DNA of 64,000 nt from Streptomyces griseus (GCF_900460065.1 NZ_UAVD01000025.1:248001-312000); one strand, 5' to 3'. Shown: positions 47,150 to 56,204, counted from the stretch's first letter. A program made the numbers and translations. Notes: generated by a model from the letters alone, not told the origin.

Positions 47150-48042
47150 GACAGTGCCCTCCCCAGCGCGCGTCGGGCGAGCGCGGCGACGGTGCGCCGC
47201 AGGTGCAGGACGGCCGGGGACAGCGGCGGGGCCTCTGTGCCGTCGGCCGGTGGTGCGTGGTCGGGGATGCAGGCCGCGGCGACGTACTCGCCGAAGGCGG
47301 CCAGCGCGTCCGGGGCCAGGCCCCGCTCGCCGTCCCAGTCGATCAGCGAGGCGATCCAGCGCTCGGCCTCCAGCGGGCGCAGCGGCATCGGGGCGATCGC
47401 ACCGACCGCGCAGCGCACCCCGCGCCGGGCCGGGTCGAGCACGATGGCGACCGAGGCGGTGGCGCGGCCGGGGCCGGTGCGGCCGGTGGCCTTCAGGAAC
47501 ACCTGGGGGGCGTGCAGCAGCGGTACGCGGACGAAGCCGATCAGCTCCGCGGGCTCCAGCAGTTCACGGCCGGCCAGCAGGTGGGAGACGGGGATCTCGC
47601 GGCGGGCGCCGCCGGGGCCCGCGATGACCACCTCGGCCTCCAGCGCGGCCAGCACCGGCAGGGCGTCGCCGGTGGGCGCGGAGGTGACGATGTTGCCGCC
47701 GAGCGTACCGGCGTTGCGGATCTGCGGCGGCCCCGCGGCGCGGGCCGAGGCGGCGAGGGCGGGGATCAGCGCGGCGAAGTCCGGGCGCCCCATGCGGGCG
47801 TGGGTGAGGCCGGCGCCCAGGAGCGCGTGCCCGTCCTGGTAGTGCCAGCCGCGCAGCTCGCTGATCCGGCCGAGGCCGACCAGTCCCGAGGGGCGCAGGA
47901 GCCCCTTGTTGACGGCCGCCATCAGGTCCGTGCCCCCCGCGACCGGAACGGCTGCGGGCATGGCGCCGAGTGCCGCCACGGCCTCGTCCAACGAGGCCGG
48001 CAGCGTCACCGACTGCATCGCCTGCGGTGCGTGCGTGGTCAA
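47146..48042 (-). CDS. Molybdenum hydroxylase FAD subunit
   Basis: This 298-residue FAD-binding subunit passes electrons between the iron-sulfur clusters and the acceptor. Flavin motifs are VPVAGGTDLMAAVN and RNAGTLGGNIVTSAPTGDALP. The C-terminal CO-dehydrogenase-type domain includes FLKATGRTGPGRATASVAI. A TTG start at 48042 (TTHAPQAMQSV) follows GAAGGGG and is preferred; ATG 48018 is the alternative. It is the first gene of the three-gene operon. Confidence 0.87.
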   Translation of the reverse strand: MTTHAPQAMQSVTLPASLDEAVAALGAMPAAVPVAGGTDLMAAVNKGLLRPSGLVGLGRISELRGWHYQDGHALLGAGLTHARMGRPDFAALIPALAASARAAGPPQIRNAGTLGGNIVTSAPTGDALPVLAALEAEVVIAGPGGARREIPVSHLLAGRELLEPAELIGFVRVPLLHAPQVFLKATGRTGPGRATASVAIVLDPARRGVRCAVGAIAPMPLRPLEAERWIASLIDWDGERGLAPDALAAFGEYVAAACIPDHAPPADGTEAPPLSPAVLHLRRTVAALARRALGRALS

Positions 48043-48340
48043 CCCAGCTGCCCCTTCCCGGTCTCCCGGCTGTCCCGCCTGTTCCGCCGTACGGTACGTG
48101 TTCACAGCCCGGACGTGGCAACTCTGGCACATCTTCCGAGCGGACCGTCGCGAGGGTCCGCGAAGGGTGGATCCGTCCCTGACCTGCGAGATGGCCGGGT
48201 TTCGCACTTCTTCGGCGGGGAGGGTGAATTGCCACTCTTCAGCGAGGCTTGTACGACTTCTTGCGATTCGTGTCCTCGCTCCGGCGAGGGCCGCCGGGTC
48301 CTGCGGCGCGCGCCGTCGGGCTGTTGGGCCCGGACGCGCG
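48043..48340. other. Non-coding region upstream of the FAD subunit
   Basis: About 300 bases without a supported gene or RNA. It must hold the promoter of the molybdenum hydroxylase operon; no confident -35/-10 or operator was recognised. Confidence 0.4.
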
Positions 48341-48376
48341 CCGGCCGCGGCGGTCCCGGAGGACGGCCGCGGCCGG
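48341..48376 (-). terminator. Terminator after hexosaminidase
   Basis: CCGGCCGCGG (48341-48350) and CCGCGGCCGG (48367-48376) form a 10-base stem 17 bases past the hexosaminidase stop. Confidence 0.7.
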
Positions 48377-48392
48377 GCGGTGCGGTGCGGGG

Positions 48393-50102
48393 TCACACCA
48401 CGGGCGGCGCGCCCTCGCGCGGGAAGCCGAGGACGCCGGGACGCTGCTGCCGGGGGTAGGGGCCGCCCGGCGGGCGGTAGTCCACGCCGAGGGCGTCCAG
48501 CCGGGCGTAGTGGGGCGTCATCCGGGCCTCGAACGCGGCGAAGTCCCGGTCGTCCGGGGCGGGCAGGGCGGACCAGGCGACCTCGGCGAAGGCGGCGAGT
48601 CGCGGGAAGACCTGGTAGTCGACGCGGGCCCGGTTCTGCATGACCTCGGTCCAGACGTTGGCCTGGGTGCCCAGGATGTGCCGGGCCGCCCGCTCGCTCA
48701 GGCCCGGCGGGACGGGCTCGAAGCGGTAGACGTCCTCCAGGGTCCGGACGTACCCGATGGGCATCGGCTCGTCGGGGCCGCCGTCCTGACGGTGGTCCAG
48801 GTAGACCTGCTGCTCGGGGCACATGACGACGTCGTGCCCGGCCTCGGCCGCCGCGACGCCTCCCGCGTAGCCGCGCCAGGAGGAGACCGCGGCTCCCTCG
48901 GCGAGGCCCCCTTCGAGGATCTCGTCCCAGCCGATGAGGCGGCGGCCCCGCTCGGTGAGCCAGGCGTCGAAGTGCCGGATGAACCAGGACTGGAGCCCGT
49001 CCTCGTCGCCGACGCCGAGTTCGGCGATCCGGGCCTGGGCGAGCGGGGACTCCTTCCACTGGTCCTTGGGGCACTCGTCGCCGCCCATGTGGACGAAGGG
49101 CGAGGTCTCGGCGGGGAAGAGTTCGAGCACCTCCTCCAGGACGCCTTCGAAGAAGCGCAGGGTGTCCTCGGTGGGGGCGAGTACGTTCGGGCTGACGCCC
49201 CAGTTGTCCCAGACGGAGAGGGTGGTGGTGTCGACGACGTCGGTGTTGCCCAGCTCGGGGTAGGCGGTGATGGTCGCCTGCGAGTGGCCGGGGATGTCGA
49301 TCTCGGGGACCACCCGGATGTGCCGCTCGGCGGCGTAGGCGACGATCTCGCGGATGTCGTCCTGGGTGTAGAAACCGCCGTAGGGGGTCTCGTCCCAGAG
49401 CTCGGAGGCCCGGTGGCCGTACTTGGTGCGCGAGCGCCAGGAGCCGACCTCGGTCAGGCGCGGGTAGCGCTTGATCTCGATGCGCCAGCCCTGGTCGTCG
49501 GTGAGGTGGAAGTGGAAGACGTTCAGCTTGTGCGCGGCCAGCAGGTCCAGGTAGCGCAGGACGTCTTCCTTGGGCAGGAAGTGCCGCGAGACGTCGAGCA
49601 TCATGCCGCGCCAGCCGAAGCGGGGCTCGTCCTCGACGACGACCGGCGGGACCTCCCAGGTGCGGCCCGGGGCGAGGGGAGCGCGCCGGAAGGCGTCCGG
49701 GCCGAGGAGCTGCCGGAGCGTCTGCGCGCCCCGGAAGACGCCGGCCGCGGTGCCGCCGGTGATGCGCACGGCGGTCGCCCCGACCTCCAGGCGGTACGCC
49801 TCCGGGGCGAGCGACTCGTCCAGGGCCAGCACGATGCCCTGCCCGTTCGAGCCGGTTCCCGAGCCGTCGCCCGCGCCCGTGCCGGTGCCGTCGCCCGCGG
49901 GCAGGGGCAGTCCGGTGGCCGGGCCGAGCGTGGAGCGCAGCCAGCGGGCGACGCCCTCGGTTCCCGGGCCCGCCGTCAGCGGGGTGGCGTAGCCGAGCGG
50001 GTAGGGCCCGGCGGCGGCGGCCGTCAGGGTGCGCGGGGCCGGGATCAGACCGAGGGCCGCGGGGTCCACGGCGCCCGGGGAGACGGAGTTCGCGGGTGTC
50101 AT
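48393..50102 (-). CDS. GH20 beta-N-acetylhexosaminidase
   Basis: This 569-residue glycoside hydrolase of family 20 removes terminal GlcNAc from chitin or peptidoglycan oligosaccharides. The catalytic Asp-Glu pair is D342-E343 in HMGGDECPK. A GH20b-like N-domain precedes the barrel, which begins at FGWRGMMLDVSRHF. No signal peptide is seen, so it probably acts inside the cell on imported oligosaccharides, matching its position as the last gene of a sugar ABC operon. The gap to the permease is 4 bases. Confidence 0.93.
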   Translation of the reverse strand: MTPANSVSPGAVDPAALGLIPAPRTLTAAAAGPYPLGYATPLTAGPGTEGVARWLRSTLGPATGLPLPAGDGTGTGAGDGSGTGSNGQGIVLALDESLAPEAYRLEVGATAVRITGGTAAGVFRGAQTLRQLLGPDAFRRAPLAPGRTWEVPPVVVEDEPRFGWRGMMLDVSRHFLPKEDVLRYLDLLAAHKLNVFHFHLTDDQGWRIEIKRYPRLTEVGSWRSRTKYGHRASELWDETPYGGFYTQDDIREIVAYAAERHIRVVPEIDIPGHSQATITAYPELGNTDVVDTTTLSVWDNWGVSPNVLAPTEDTLRFFEGVLEEVLELFPAETSPFVHMGGDECPKDQWKESPLAQARIAELGVGDEDGLQSWFIRHFDAWLTERGRRLIGWDEILEGGLAEGAAVSSWRGYAGGVAAAEAGHDVVMCPEQQVYLDHRQDGGPDEPMPIGYVRTLEDVYRFEPVPPGLSERAARHILGTQANVWTEVMQNRARVDYQVFPRLAAFAEVAWSALPAPDDRDFAAFEARMTPHYARLDALGVDYRPPGGPYPRQQRPGVLGFPREGAPPVV

Positions 50103-50106
50103 GACG

Positions 50107-51000
50107 TCAGTCCTTTACCGCTCCGCCCAGTCCGGAGACGAGGCGTCGCTGTACGAGTACGAAGAAGACCAGTACGGGGATGGTCATCACCGTCGAGGCT
50201 GCCATGATCCCTCCCCAGTCGTTCTCGTCCGGTTTGAAGAAGACCAGCAGCGCCATGGGCAGCGTCGACTGGGAGGTGTCGCTGATGATGAACGACTTCG
50301 CGAACAGGAAGTCGTTCCAGGTGGTGATGAAGGAGAAGACGCTGGTCGCCACGAGCCCCGGGAAGACCAGCGGGAAGAGGATCTGCCACAGGAAGCGGGT
50401 GCGGCTGGCCCCGTCGATGTAGGCGGCCTCCTCCAGCGCCTCGGGGACGGCCTTGACGAAGCCGCGCAGCATCCAGATGGCGAACGGCAGGGAGAAGGCG
50501 AGGTGCGGCAGGATCAGCGAGCCGAGCGTGTTGAGCTGGCCGAAGTCCCGCATCAGGAAGAACAGCGGGATCGTCAGCGCCTCCACCGGCACCATCTGGG
50601 CGACCAGGAACATGATCAGCAGCGTGGTGCGGAACTTGAAGCGGAAGCGGGTCACGGCGGTGGCGGCGAGGAACGCGACCAGCGCCGAGAGCACGACGAC
50701 GGTGCCCGCCACCAGCAGGCTGTTGAGGAAGTAGCGGCCGAAGTCCTGCTGTTCGAAGACCCGGCGGAACGAGTCGAGCGAGGGCGACAGCGTCCAGGGG
50801 CGGGCGTCGGTGGACTGGATCTCCCCGGCCGGTTTGAAGGCGGAGAGCACCATCCAGTAGAGGGGGAAGGCGACCGCGACGGCGATCAGCAGGGCGGCGG
50901 CCTCCGCGGCCAGCCTGCCGGGCCGTTTGACGCGCAGGAGCCTGGCGATGCCGCCGCCGCGCGTCGCGCCGCTCGCGGGACTGCCGGTGGTCGCGCTCAC
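50107..51000 (-). CDS. Sugar ABC transporter permease (MalG type)
   Basis: This 297-residue inner-membrane permease has six helices, with the EAA loop EALEEAAYIDGASRTRFLWQ contacting the ATPase. The GTG start at 51000 follows GGGGAGGA and overlaps the first permease stop (GTGA). No ATPase gene is in the operon, which is usual in Streptomyces where the shared MsiK ATPase serves many sugar importers. Confidence 0.9.
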   Translation of the reverse strand: MSATTGSPASGATRGGGIARLLRVKRPGRLAAEAAALLIAVAVAFPLYWMVLSAFKPAGEIQSTDARPWTLSPSLDSFRRVFEQQDFGRYFLNSLLVAGTVVVLSALVAFLAATAVTRFRFKFRTTLLIMFLVAQMVPVEALTIPLFFLMRDFGQLNTLGSLILPHLAFSLPFAIWMLRGFVKAVPEALEEAAYIDGASRTRFLWQILFPLVFPGLVATSVFSFITTWNDFLFAKSFIISDTSQSTLPMALLVFFKPDENDWGGIMAASTVMTIPVLVFFVLVQRRLVSGLGGAVKD

Positions 51001-51977
51001 AGTTCCTCCCCCTGGCGCCGCATCAGGCGCAGATAGACCAGCGTGACGGCCAGCAGGATCACCAGCATCACGACGCCGATCGCGGATCCGAGGCTGTACT
51101 GCGAGGACGCGAACGCCTTCTGGTACGCGTACACGTTGAGCACCAGGTTCTGGCCGGCGATGCCGCCGCCGTTGGTCATGACGTAGATCTGGGTGAAGAC
51201 CTTGAAGTCCCAGATGATCGACTGGATGGTGACGACGATCAGGATGGGCTTGAGCATCGGCGCCATGATGGTGCGCCAGATCCGCCACTGGGACGCGCCG
51301 TCCAGCGAGGCGGCCTCCAGCACCTCGGTCGGGATGGCCCGGATGCCCGCGTACACGGTGACCATCACGAACGGGAACGAGCACCACAGGACGGCGAAGA
51401 GGACCACGGCGAAGGCGCTGTAGCGCCCGTACATCCAGGAGAAGTCGCCGAGCCCCAGCATCTTGTTGACCGGTCCGAAGTCGGGGTCGAAGAGGAAGAC
51501 CCAGACGGTGGAGCCGGTGATCGCGGGGGTGGCCCAGGCGCCGAGCGCGGCCATCATCAGCGCGAGCCGGGGCACGGCGCGGACGCGGGTGAGCAGGACG
51601 GCCAGCGCGCAGCCGACGATCAGGGTGGACACCACGCAGGCCGCGGCGAAGACCACGGTGGCGAGGAGGACCTGCCAGAACTGGCTGTCGTTGAAGAGGG
51701 TGGTGTAGTTGCCGAAGCCCTGGAAGGTGGTGGGTTCGCCGCCGCTGACCTGGGCCTGGGTGTACTCCAGGAACGAGATCAGACCGAGTTGGTAGATCGG
51801 GTAGACCAGCAGTCCGGCGAGCAGGACGAGCGCCGGCAGGAGGTAGAGCCACGGGGTCCAGCCGGAGCGGTTGGCGGGCGAGCCGGACCGGCCGCGCCGG
51901 GGCGGGCGGGCGGCCGGGGTGCGACCGCCCTTCCCGGCCGCGGGCGGCACCTTGAGCGAGGTGGTGGGCGTGGTCAT
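50997..51977 (-). CDS. Sugar ABC transporter permease (MalF type)
   Basis: This 326-residue permease has six membrane helices after a 38-residue basic N-terminus. The EAA loop is EVLEAASLDGASQWRIWRT. It pairs with the MalG-type permease in the membrane. The gap to the binding protein is 2 bases, so the genes are tightly coupled. Confidence 0.9.
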   Translation of the reverse strand: MTTPTTSLKVPPAAGKGGRTPAARPPRRGRSGSPANRSGWTPWLYLLPALVLLAGLLVYPIYQLGLISFLEYTQAQVSGGEPTTFQGFGNYTTLFNDSQFWQVLLATVVFAAACVVSTLIVGCALAVLLTRVRAVPRLALMMAALGAWATPAITGSTVWVFLFDPDFGPVNKMLGLGDFSWMYGRYSAFAVVLFAVLWCSFPFVMVTVYAGIRAIPTEVLEAASLDGASQWRIWRTIMAPMLKPILIVVTIQSIIWDFKVFTQIYVMTNGGGIAGQNLVLNVYAYQKAFASSQYSLGSAIGVVMLVILLAVTLVYLRLMRRQGEEL

Positions 51978-51979
51978 CG

Positions 51980-53284
51980 TCAGCCCGCGTCGGTGAAGGC
52001 GGTGTCCATCTTCTTCGCCGCGTCGTCCGACGCCTGCTTGACGTCCTTACGGCCGGAGACGATCTCCTGGAACATCGTCGGCAGGACCAGCGAGGCGTCG
52101 ATCTGGCCCCAGGCGGGCGAGGCGGGGACGAACTTGGCGCCCGCGCCCAGGGTCTGGACGAACGGGGCGACGAAGGGCTCCTTCTTCGCCGCGTTGTCCA
52201 GGACGTCGGTGTAGGTGGGCAGGAAGCCCATCGCGTCGAACATCTCGGCCTGGGCCTTCTTGCCGCTGAGCGACTTCATCAGGTCGACGGCGAGGGTGCG
52301 GTGCGAGCTGCTCTTGAGGACGCCGAGGTTGTTGCCTCCGGCGAAGGCGGGGGCGATGGAGTTCTTGGCGACGCCGGGCAGCGGGACGACGGCGTACTTG
52401 CCCTTGACCGCGCCCGCCTCGACGGCCGCGTGGCTGAAGTCGCCGCCGATGGCCATGGCGGCCTTGCCGGAGGCGAAGGCGGTCACGGTGGCGTTGCCGC
52501 CCATGGAGGCGCACTTGGCGGCCGGGCAGTTGTCGTCGCCGAAGAGGGAGGTGTAGGCCTCGATGCCCTTGCGGGACTTCTCGCTGTTGATGCCCGACCT
52601 GTACGTCCCGCCGGTCTCGCCGGCGAGTTCGCCGCCGTTGGCCCAGATGAAGGGCATCGCGCCGTAGGTGTACGCGCCGCCGACCGCGAGGCCGTAGAGG
52701 TCGGGCTTGGCCTTGCGGATCTTCTTGGCGGTGGAGATCAGCTCGGCCTGCGACTTGGGGGCCTCGATGCCGAGTTCCTCGAAGACGTCGGTGCGGTAGT
52801 AGAGGGCCCGGACGCCGACGAAGAAGGGCGCGCCGTAGACCTTGTCGCCGACGGTGACGGACTGCTTGGCGATCGGGTCGGTGTCCTTGGCCTCGTCCCA
52901 GGCGCCGAACTCCTCGGTGATGTCCGCGAGTCCGCCGTCCTTGACGTATCCGGCGGTGTCGGAGTTGCCGTACTCGATGAGGTCCGGGGCGCTCTTGGGG
53001 TCGTTGAACGCGGCCTTGATCCGCTGTGCGCGGGTGTCGACCGGTATGTACTCGACCTCGACCTCGGTGCCCTTGTGGGCCTTCTCGAACGCGGCGACGG
53101 CCGTGTCGACGACCTTCTCCTTGGGCTTGTTGCCGACCTCCTGGAAGAGCCAGACACGGAGCGTGCCGCTCTTGTCGTCACCCTTCGCACTGGTGTCGGA
53201 GGTCTGCGGCGCACAGGCGGTGGCGGTGAGGCCGGCCAGCACAAGCGCCGCAGCCGGGGCGGCAATTCGGGCAGAAAGCTTCAT
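51980..53284 (-). CDS. Sugar-binding lipoprotein of ABC transporter
   Basis: This 434-residue extracellular solute-binding lipoprotein (family 1) has the signal MKLSARIAAPAAALVLAGL and lipobox TATAC, lipidated at C24. The mature part is a two-lobed fold with LRVWLFQEVGNKP and DLIEYGNSDTAGYVKDGGL. Likely ligands are GlcNAc, chitobiose or related oligosaccharides, inferred from the GH20 gene in the operon and the dre-like site upstream. It is similar in kind, not necessarily orthologous, to DasA and NgcE. Confidence 0.9.
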   Translation of the reverse strand: MKLSARIAAPAAALVLAGLTATACAPQTSDTSAKGDDKSGTLRVWLFQEVGNKPKEKVVDTAVAAFEKAHKGTEVEVEYIPVDTRAQRIKAAFNDPKSAPDLIEYGNSDTAGYVKDGGLADITEEFGAWDEAKDTDPIAKQSVTVGDKVYGAPFFVGVRALYYRTDVFEELGIEAPKSQAELISTAKKIRKAKPDLYGLAVGGAYTYGAMPFIWANGGELAGETGGTYRSGINSEKSRKGIEAYTSLFGDDNCPAAKCASMGGNATVTAFASGKAAMAIGGDFSHAAVEAGAVKGKYAVVPLPGVAKNSIAPAFAGGNNLGVLKSSSHRTLAVDLMKSLSGKKAQAEMFDAMGFLPTYTDVLDNAAKKEPFVAPFVQTLGAGAKFVPASPAWGQIDASLVLPTMFQEIVSGRKDVKQASDDAAKKMDTAFTDAG

Positions 53285-53305
53285 CCGGAACCCCTACCGG
53301 TCATT

Positions 53306-53324
53306 CGTTGCATCATGTGCAACG
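53306..53324. promoter_or_regulatory. Perfect palindrome upstream of sugar ABC operon
   Basis: CGTTGCATCATGTGCAACG has perfect 7-base arms around a 5-base centre and lies 22 bases upstream of the lipoprotein ATG. It is unlike the dre site, so a second, LacI- or GntR-type regulator may act here. Confidence 0.55.
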
Positions 53325-53379
53325 TGCGTTTCGTTCTGCACAACTGGCAGGAGAGTAGATCCGCGTTCCGAAGACGACA

Positions 53380-53395
53380 AGTGGTCTCGACCACT
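53380..53395. promoter_or_regulatory. DasR-responsive element (dre-like)
   Basis: AGTGGTCTCGACCACT closely matches the DasR site consensus (ACTGGTCTAGACCA core), with perfect 7-base arms. It is about 96 bases upstream of the lipoprotein start. DasR represses aminosugar genes and is released by phosphorylated glucosamine. Confidence 0.8.
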
Positions 53396-53462
53396 CTGTG
53401 ACCAGCGAATGCAGCCCGTGCAACGCGACGGAATCGTGACTCAGGGTGACCGGGCAAGCGGA

Positions 53463-53502
53463 AGGCCCCCGGGACACGCGGTGACGCGTGTCCCGGGGGC
53501 CT
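53463..53502 (-). terminator. Terminator after DUF3039 gene
   Basis: A perfect 18-base stem (AGGCCCCCGGGACACGCG and complement) with a GTGA loop lies 22 bases past the DUF3039 stop. Confidence 0.9.
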
Positions 53503-53523
53503 GACGGCAGGTGCGGTCCGGAC

Positions 53524-53817
53524 CTACTTCTTGTCCTTGCCGCCCTTGCCCTTGTCCTTGTCGCCGCCGGCGCCCATGGACTCGTAGATCTCCTTGCACA
53601 TGGGGCAGACCGGGTACTTCTTGGGATCGCGCCCCGGCACCCAGACCTTCCCGCACAGCGCGACCACGGGAGTGCCCTCCAGGGCACTCGCCATGATCTT
53701 GTCCTTCTGGACGTAATGGGCGTAGCGCTCGTGGTCGCCGTCACCCCTCGACACCTGCGGCGTCGGCTCGACGAGGGTCCCCGTACCTGCCCCGCGATCG
53801 GGCTCAAGAGTGCTCAT
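53524..53817 (-). CDS. DUF3039 zinc-ribbon-like protein
   Basis: This 97-residue actinobacterial protein has a Cys set in VVALCGKVWVPGRDPKKYP followed by VCPMCKEIYESM, which could bind zinc, and a Lys/Gly-rich tail (GGDKDKGKGGKDKK). Function is unknown. TACCCT ends 9 bases before the ATG at 53817, suggesting a near-leaderless mRNA. The next gene upstream on the same strand encodes YqgE. Confidence 0.85.
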   Translation of the reverse strand: MSTLEPDRGAGTGTLVEPTPQVSRGDGDHERYAHYVQKDKIMASALEGTPVVALCGKVWVPGRDPKKYPVCPMCKEIYESMGAGGDKDKGKGGKDKK

Positions 53818-53850
53818 AACCGCCAAGGGTACTGAAAGAGGCGGCCTCCG

Positions 53851-53960
53851 GTTGAGTGAAGGGCCACCCCCGGTCGAGCGGAGGTTCGTCCCGCAGGTGA
53901 ACGAAGGGCCGCACCTCGGCCGAGAGACGGTTCGTCGCTCAGTTGAGCGAAGGGTCGTCC
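53851..53960. repeat. 45-46 base imperfect tandem repeat after yqgE
   Basis: A unit starting GTTGAGTGAAGGGCC (53851) recurs at 53896 (GGTGAACGAAGGGCC) and at 53942 (GTTGAGCGAAGGGTC). The last copy covers the final codons of yqgE. A second block ending GGTTCGTC recurs at the same spacing. No coding role is seen; it may be a repeated transcript-end or protein-binding element. Confidence 0.6.
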
Positions 53961-54499
53961 GGATACGTGGCGATCATCGCGAGCTCGCTGCGCTGGCGGC
54001 GGAGCACCGCGCGCCAGAGCCGCTCGGGGCACGGGGAGGAGACGTCGCCGGGCTCCGACTCGACCACGTACCACGCGCCCTCGTTCAGCTCGCCCTCCAG
54101 CTGGCCGGGGCCCCAGCCCGCGTACCCGGCGAAGATCCGCAGCGAGCCGAGGGCGGGGCCGAGCAGCTCGGGCGGGGTCTCCAGATCGACCAGGCCGATC
54201 GCCCCGTGCACCCGCCGCCAGCCGAGCGGGCCCTCGTCGCCGGGGATCACCGCCACCCCGAGCGCGGAGTCGAGCGAGACCGGGCCGCCCTGGAAGACGA
54301 CGTCCGGCTCACCGGTCAGGCCGGCCCAGGACGCGAGGATGTCGCCGACGCCCACCGGGGTCGGGCGATTGAGGATCACACCGAGGGAGCCCTCCTCGTC
54401 GTGGTCGAGGAGCAGCACCACCGCCCGGTCGAAATTCGGGTCCGTGAGGGCGGGCGCGGCCACGAGCAGCCGCCCTGTGAGCGAGGACACCTCCGTCAT
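53939..54499 (-). CDS. YqgE/AlgH family protein
   Basis: This 186-residue cytosolic protein is of a widely conserved family of uncertain function. The signature starts SSLTGRLLVAAPALTDPNFDR, followed by GSLGVILNRPT and VFQGGPVSLDSAL, with RIFAGYAGWGPGQLEGE near the C-terminus. It diverges from murA. The 3' end reaches into a tandem repeat that continues downstream. Confidence 0.9.
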   Translation of the reverse strand: MTEVSSLTGRLLVAAPALTDPNFDRAVVLLLDHDEEGSLGVILNRPTPVGVGDILASWAGLTGEPDVVFQGGPVSLDSALGVAVIPGDEGPLGWRRVHGAIGLVDLETPPELLGPALGSLRIFAGYAGWGPGQLEGELNEGAWYVVESEPGDVSSPCPERLWRAVLRRQRSELAMIATYPDDPSLN

Positions 54500-54643
54500 G
54501 GCAGGAATGATCCCGCATCTTCACCCTCCACGGGGGTCGAGTGACAGTGATGCCGCCCTCAGGAGAGCGAGCGCAGCTCAGGGCGCACGGAGGCACGGGG
54601 AGCGCACCGGCGGGCGGCGTCGCGGTGGTCCATCCGGACGGTA

Positions 54644-54673
54644 ACCCTCCGCAAGATCGGGTGCGCGGAGGGT
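54644..54673. promoter_or_regulatory. Inverted repeat in the yqgE-murA divergent region
   Basis: ACCCTCCGC (54644-54652) and GCGGAGGGT (54665-54673) form a 9-base inverted repeat separated by 12 bases, 114 bases upstream of murA. It could be a regulator site or a hairpin in a yqgE-side transcript. Confidence 0.4.
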
Positions 54674-54786
54674 GTTGTGGCGGATTCATGACGTTCGTAC
54701 ACCCCCCTTCGTCTTACTGAACGGGGGTAGGAGGCCATTACCCTTTTCGTTGGCCCCCTGCCCGACCACTCCGGAACGCGAGATAC

Positions 54787-56127
54787 ATGACCGGCACAGA
54801 CGATGTCCTGCTTGTCCACGGCGGAACCCCGCTGGAGGGCGAGATCCGCGTCCGAGGCGCCAAGAACCTGGTGCCGAAGGCCATGGTCGCCGCGCTGCTC
54901 GGCAGCGGGCCCAGCCGCCTCCGCAACGTTCCCGACATCCGTGACGTACGGGTGGTCCGGGGGCTCCTCCAGCTCCACGGCGTCACCGTCCGCCCCGGCG
55001 ACGAGCCGGGCGAACTGATCCTCGACCCCTCGCACGTCGAGTCGGCCAACGTCGCCGACATCGATGCCCACGCGGGTTCGTCGCGCATCCCGATCCTGTT
55101 CTGCGGCCCGCTGCTGCACCGCCTCGGCCACGCCTTCATCCCGGGCCTGGGCGGCTGCGACATCGGCGGCCGGCCGATCGACTTCCACTTCGAGGTGCTG
55201 CGCCAGTTCGGCGCGACCATCGAGAAGCGGGCGGACGGCCAGTACCTGGAGGCCCCGCAGCGGCTGCGCGGCACCAAGATCCGGCTGCCGTACCCCTCGG
55301 TGGGCTCCACCGAGCAGGTGCTGCTCACCGCCGTCCTGGCCGAGGGCGTCACCGAGCTGTCCAACGCGGCCGTCGAGCCGGAGATCGAGGACCTCATCTG
55401 CGTTCTGCAGAAGATGGGCGCGATCATCTCCATGGACACCGACCGGACCATCCGGATCACCGGTGTCGACAAGCTCGACGGCTACACGCACCGCGCGCTC
55501 CCGGACCGGCTGGAAGCGGCTTCCTGGGCGTCGGCGGCGCTGGCGACCGAGGGCAACATCTATGTGCGCGGCGCCCAGCAGCGCTCGATGATGACCTTCC
55601 TGAACACCTACCGCAAGGTCGGCGGCGCCTTCGAGATCGACGACGAGGGCATCCGCTTCTGGCACCCGGGCGGCGCGCTCAACGCCATCGCCCTGGAGAC
55701 GGACGTGCACCCCGGCTTCCAGACGGACTGGCAGCAGCCCCTGGTGGTCGCGCTGACGCAGGCGGCCGGCCTGTCGATCGTCCACGAGACGGTGTACGAG
55801 TCGCGGCTCGGCTTCACCTCCGCGCTCAACCAGATGGGCGCGCACATCCAGCTGTACCGCGAGTGCCTCGGCGGCTCGGACTGCCGCTTCGGCCAGCGCA
55901 ACTTCCTGCACTCGGCGGTCGTCTCCGGACCGACCAGGCTCCAGGGCGCCGACCTGGTCATCCCGGACCTCCGGGGCGGCTTCTCCTACCTGATCGCGGC
56001 CCTGGCGGCGCAGGGCACCTCCCGGGTGCACGGCATCGACCTGATCAACCGCGGCTACGAGAACTTCATGGAGAAGCTGGAGAAGCTCGGCGCCAAGGTC
56101 GAGCTGCCGGGCGGTTCGCTCGTCTGA
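54787..56127 (+). CDS. murA: UDP-GlcNAc 1-carboxyvinyltransferase (MurA)
   Basis: This 446-residue EPSP-synthase-fold enzyme transfers enolpyruvate to UDP-GlcNAc, the first committed step of peptidoglycan synthesis. K26-N27 in RGAKNLVPKA correspond to the substrate-binding Lys-Asn. The catalytic loop carries C124 in GGCDIGGRPID, so the fosfomycin-sensitive Cys form is present, unlike the Asp form of mycobacteria. The C-terminus has DLRGGFSYLIAALAAQG. Streptomycetes can carry a second MurA; which one this is cannot be told here. A candidate -10 (TACCCT) lies about 45 bases upstream. Confidence 0.93.
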   Translation: MTGTDDVLLVHGGTPLEGEIRVRGAKNLVPKAMVAALLGSGPSRLRNVPDIRDVRVVRGLLQLHGVTVRPGDEPGELILDPSHVESANVADIDAHAGSSRIPILFCGPLLHRLGHAFIPGLGGCDIGGRPIDFHFEVLRQFGATIEKRADGQYLEAPQRLRGTKIRLPYPSVGSTEQVLLTAVLAEGVTELSNAAVEPEIEDLICVLQKMGAIISMDTDRTIRITGVDKLDGYTHRALPDRLEAASWASAALATEGNIYVRGAQQRSMMTFLNTYRKVGGAFEIDDEGIRFWHPGGALNAIALETDVHPGFQTDWQQPLVVALTQAAGLSIVHETVYESRLGFTSALNQMGAHIQLYRECLGGSDCRFGQRNFLHSAVVSGPTRLQGADLVIPDLRGGFSYLIAALAAQGTSRVHGIDLINRGYENFMEKLEKLGAKVELPGGSLV

Positions 56128-56204
56128 CCGTCCCGTGCGCCGTGAAGGCCGCACAGTGCTGCCGCACACAGCACTGCGCACCCGCGCAGTTCCCGCGTGA
56201 GCGC

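Noticed and set aside
42979..47842. Two long plus-strand frames (over 900 codons) opposite the molybdenum hydroxylase operon
   Set aside because: Composition is typical antisense (Arg, Val, Gly, Ala), no domain or ribosome site; the minus-strand genes have clear cofactor motifs and GTGA coupling.
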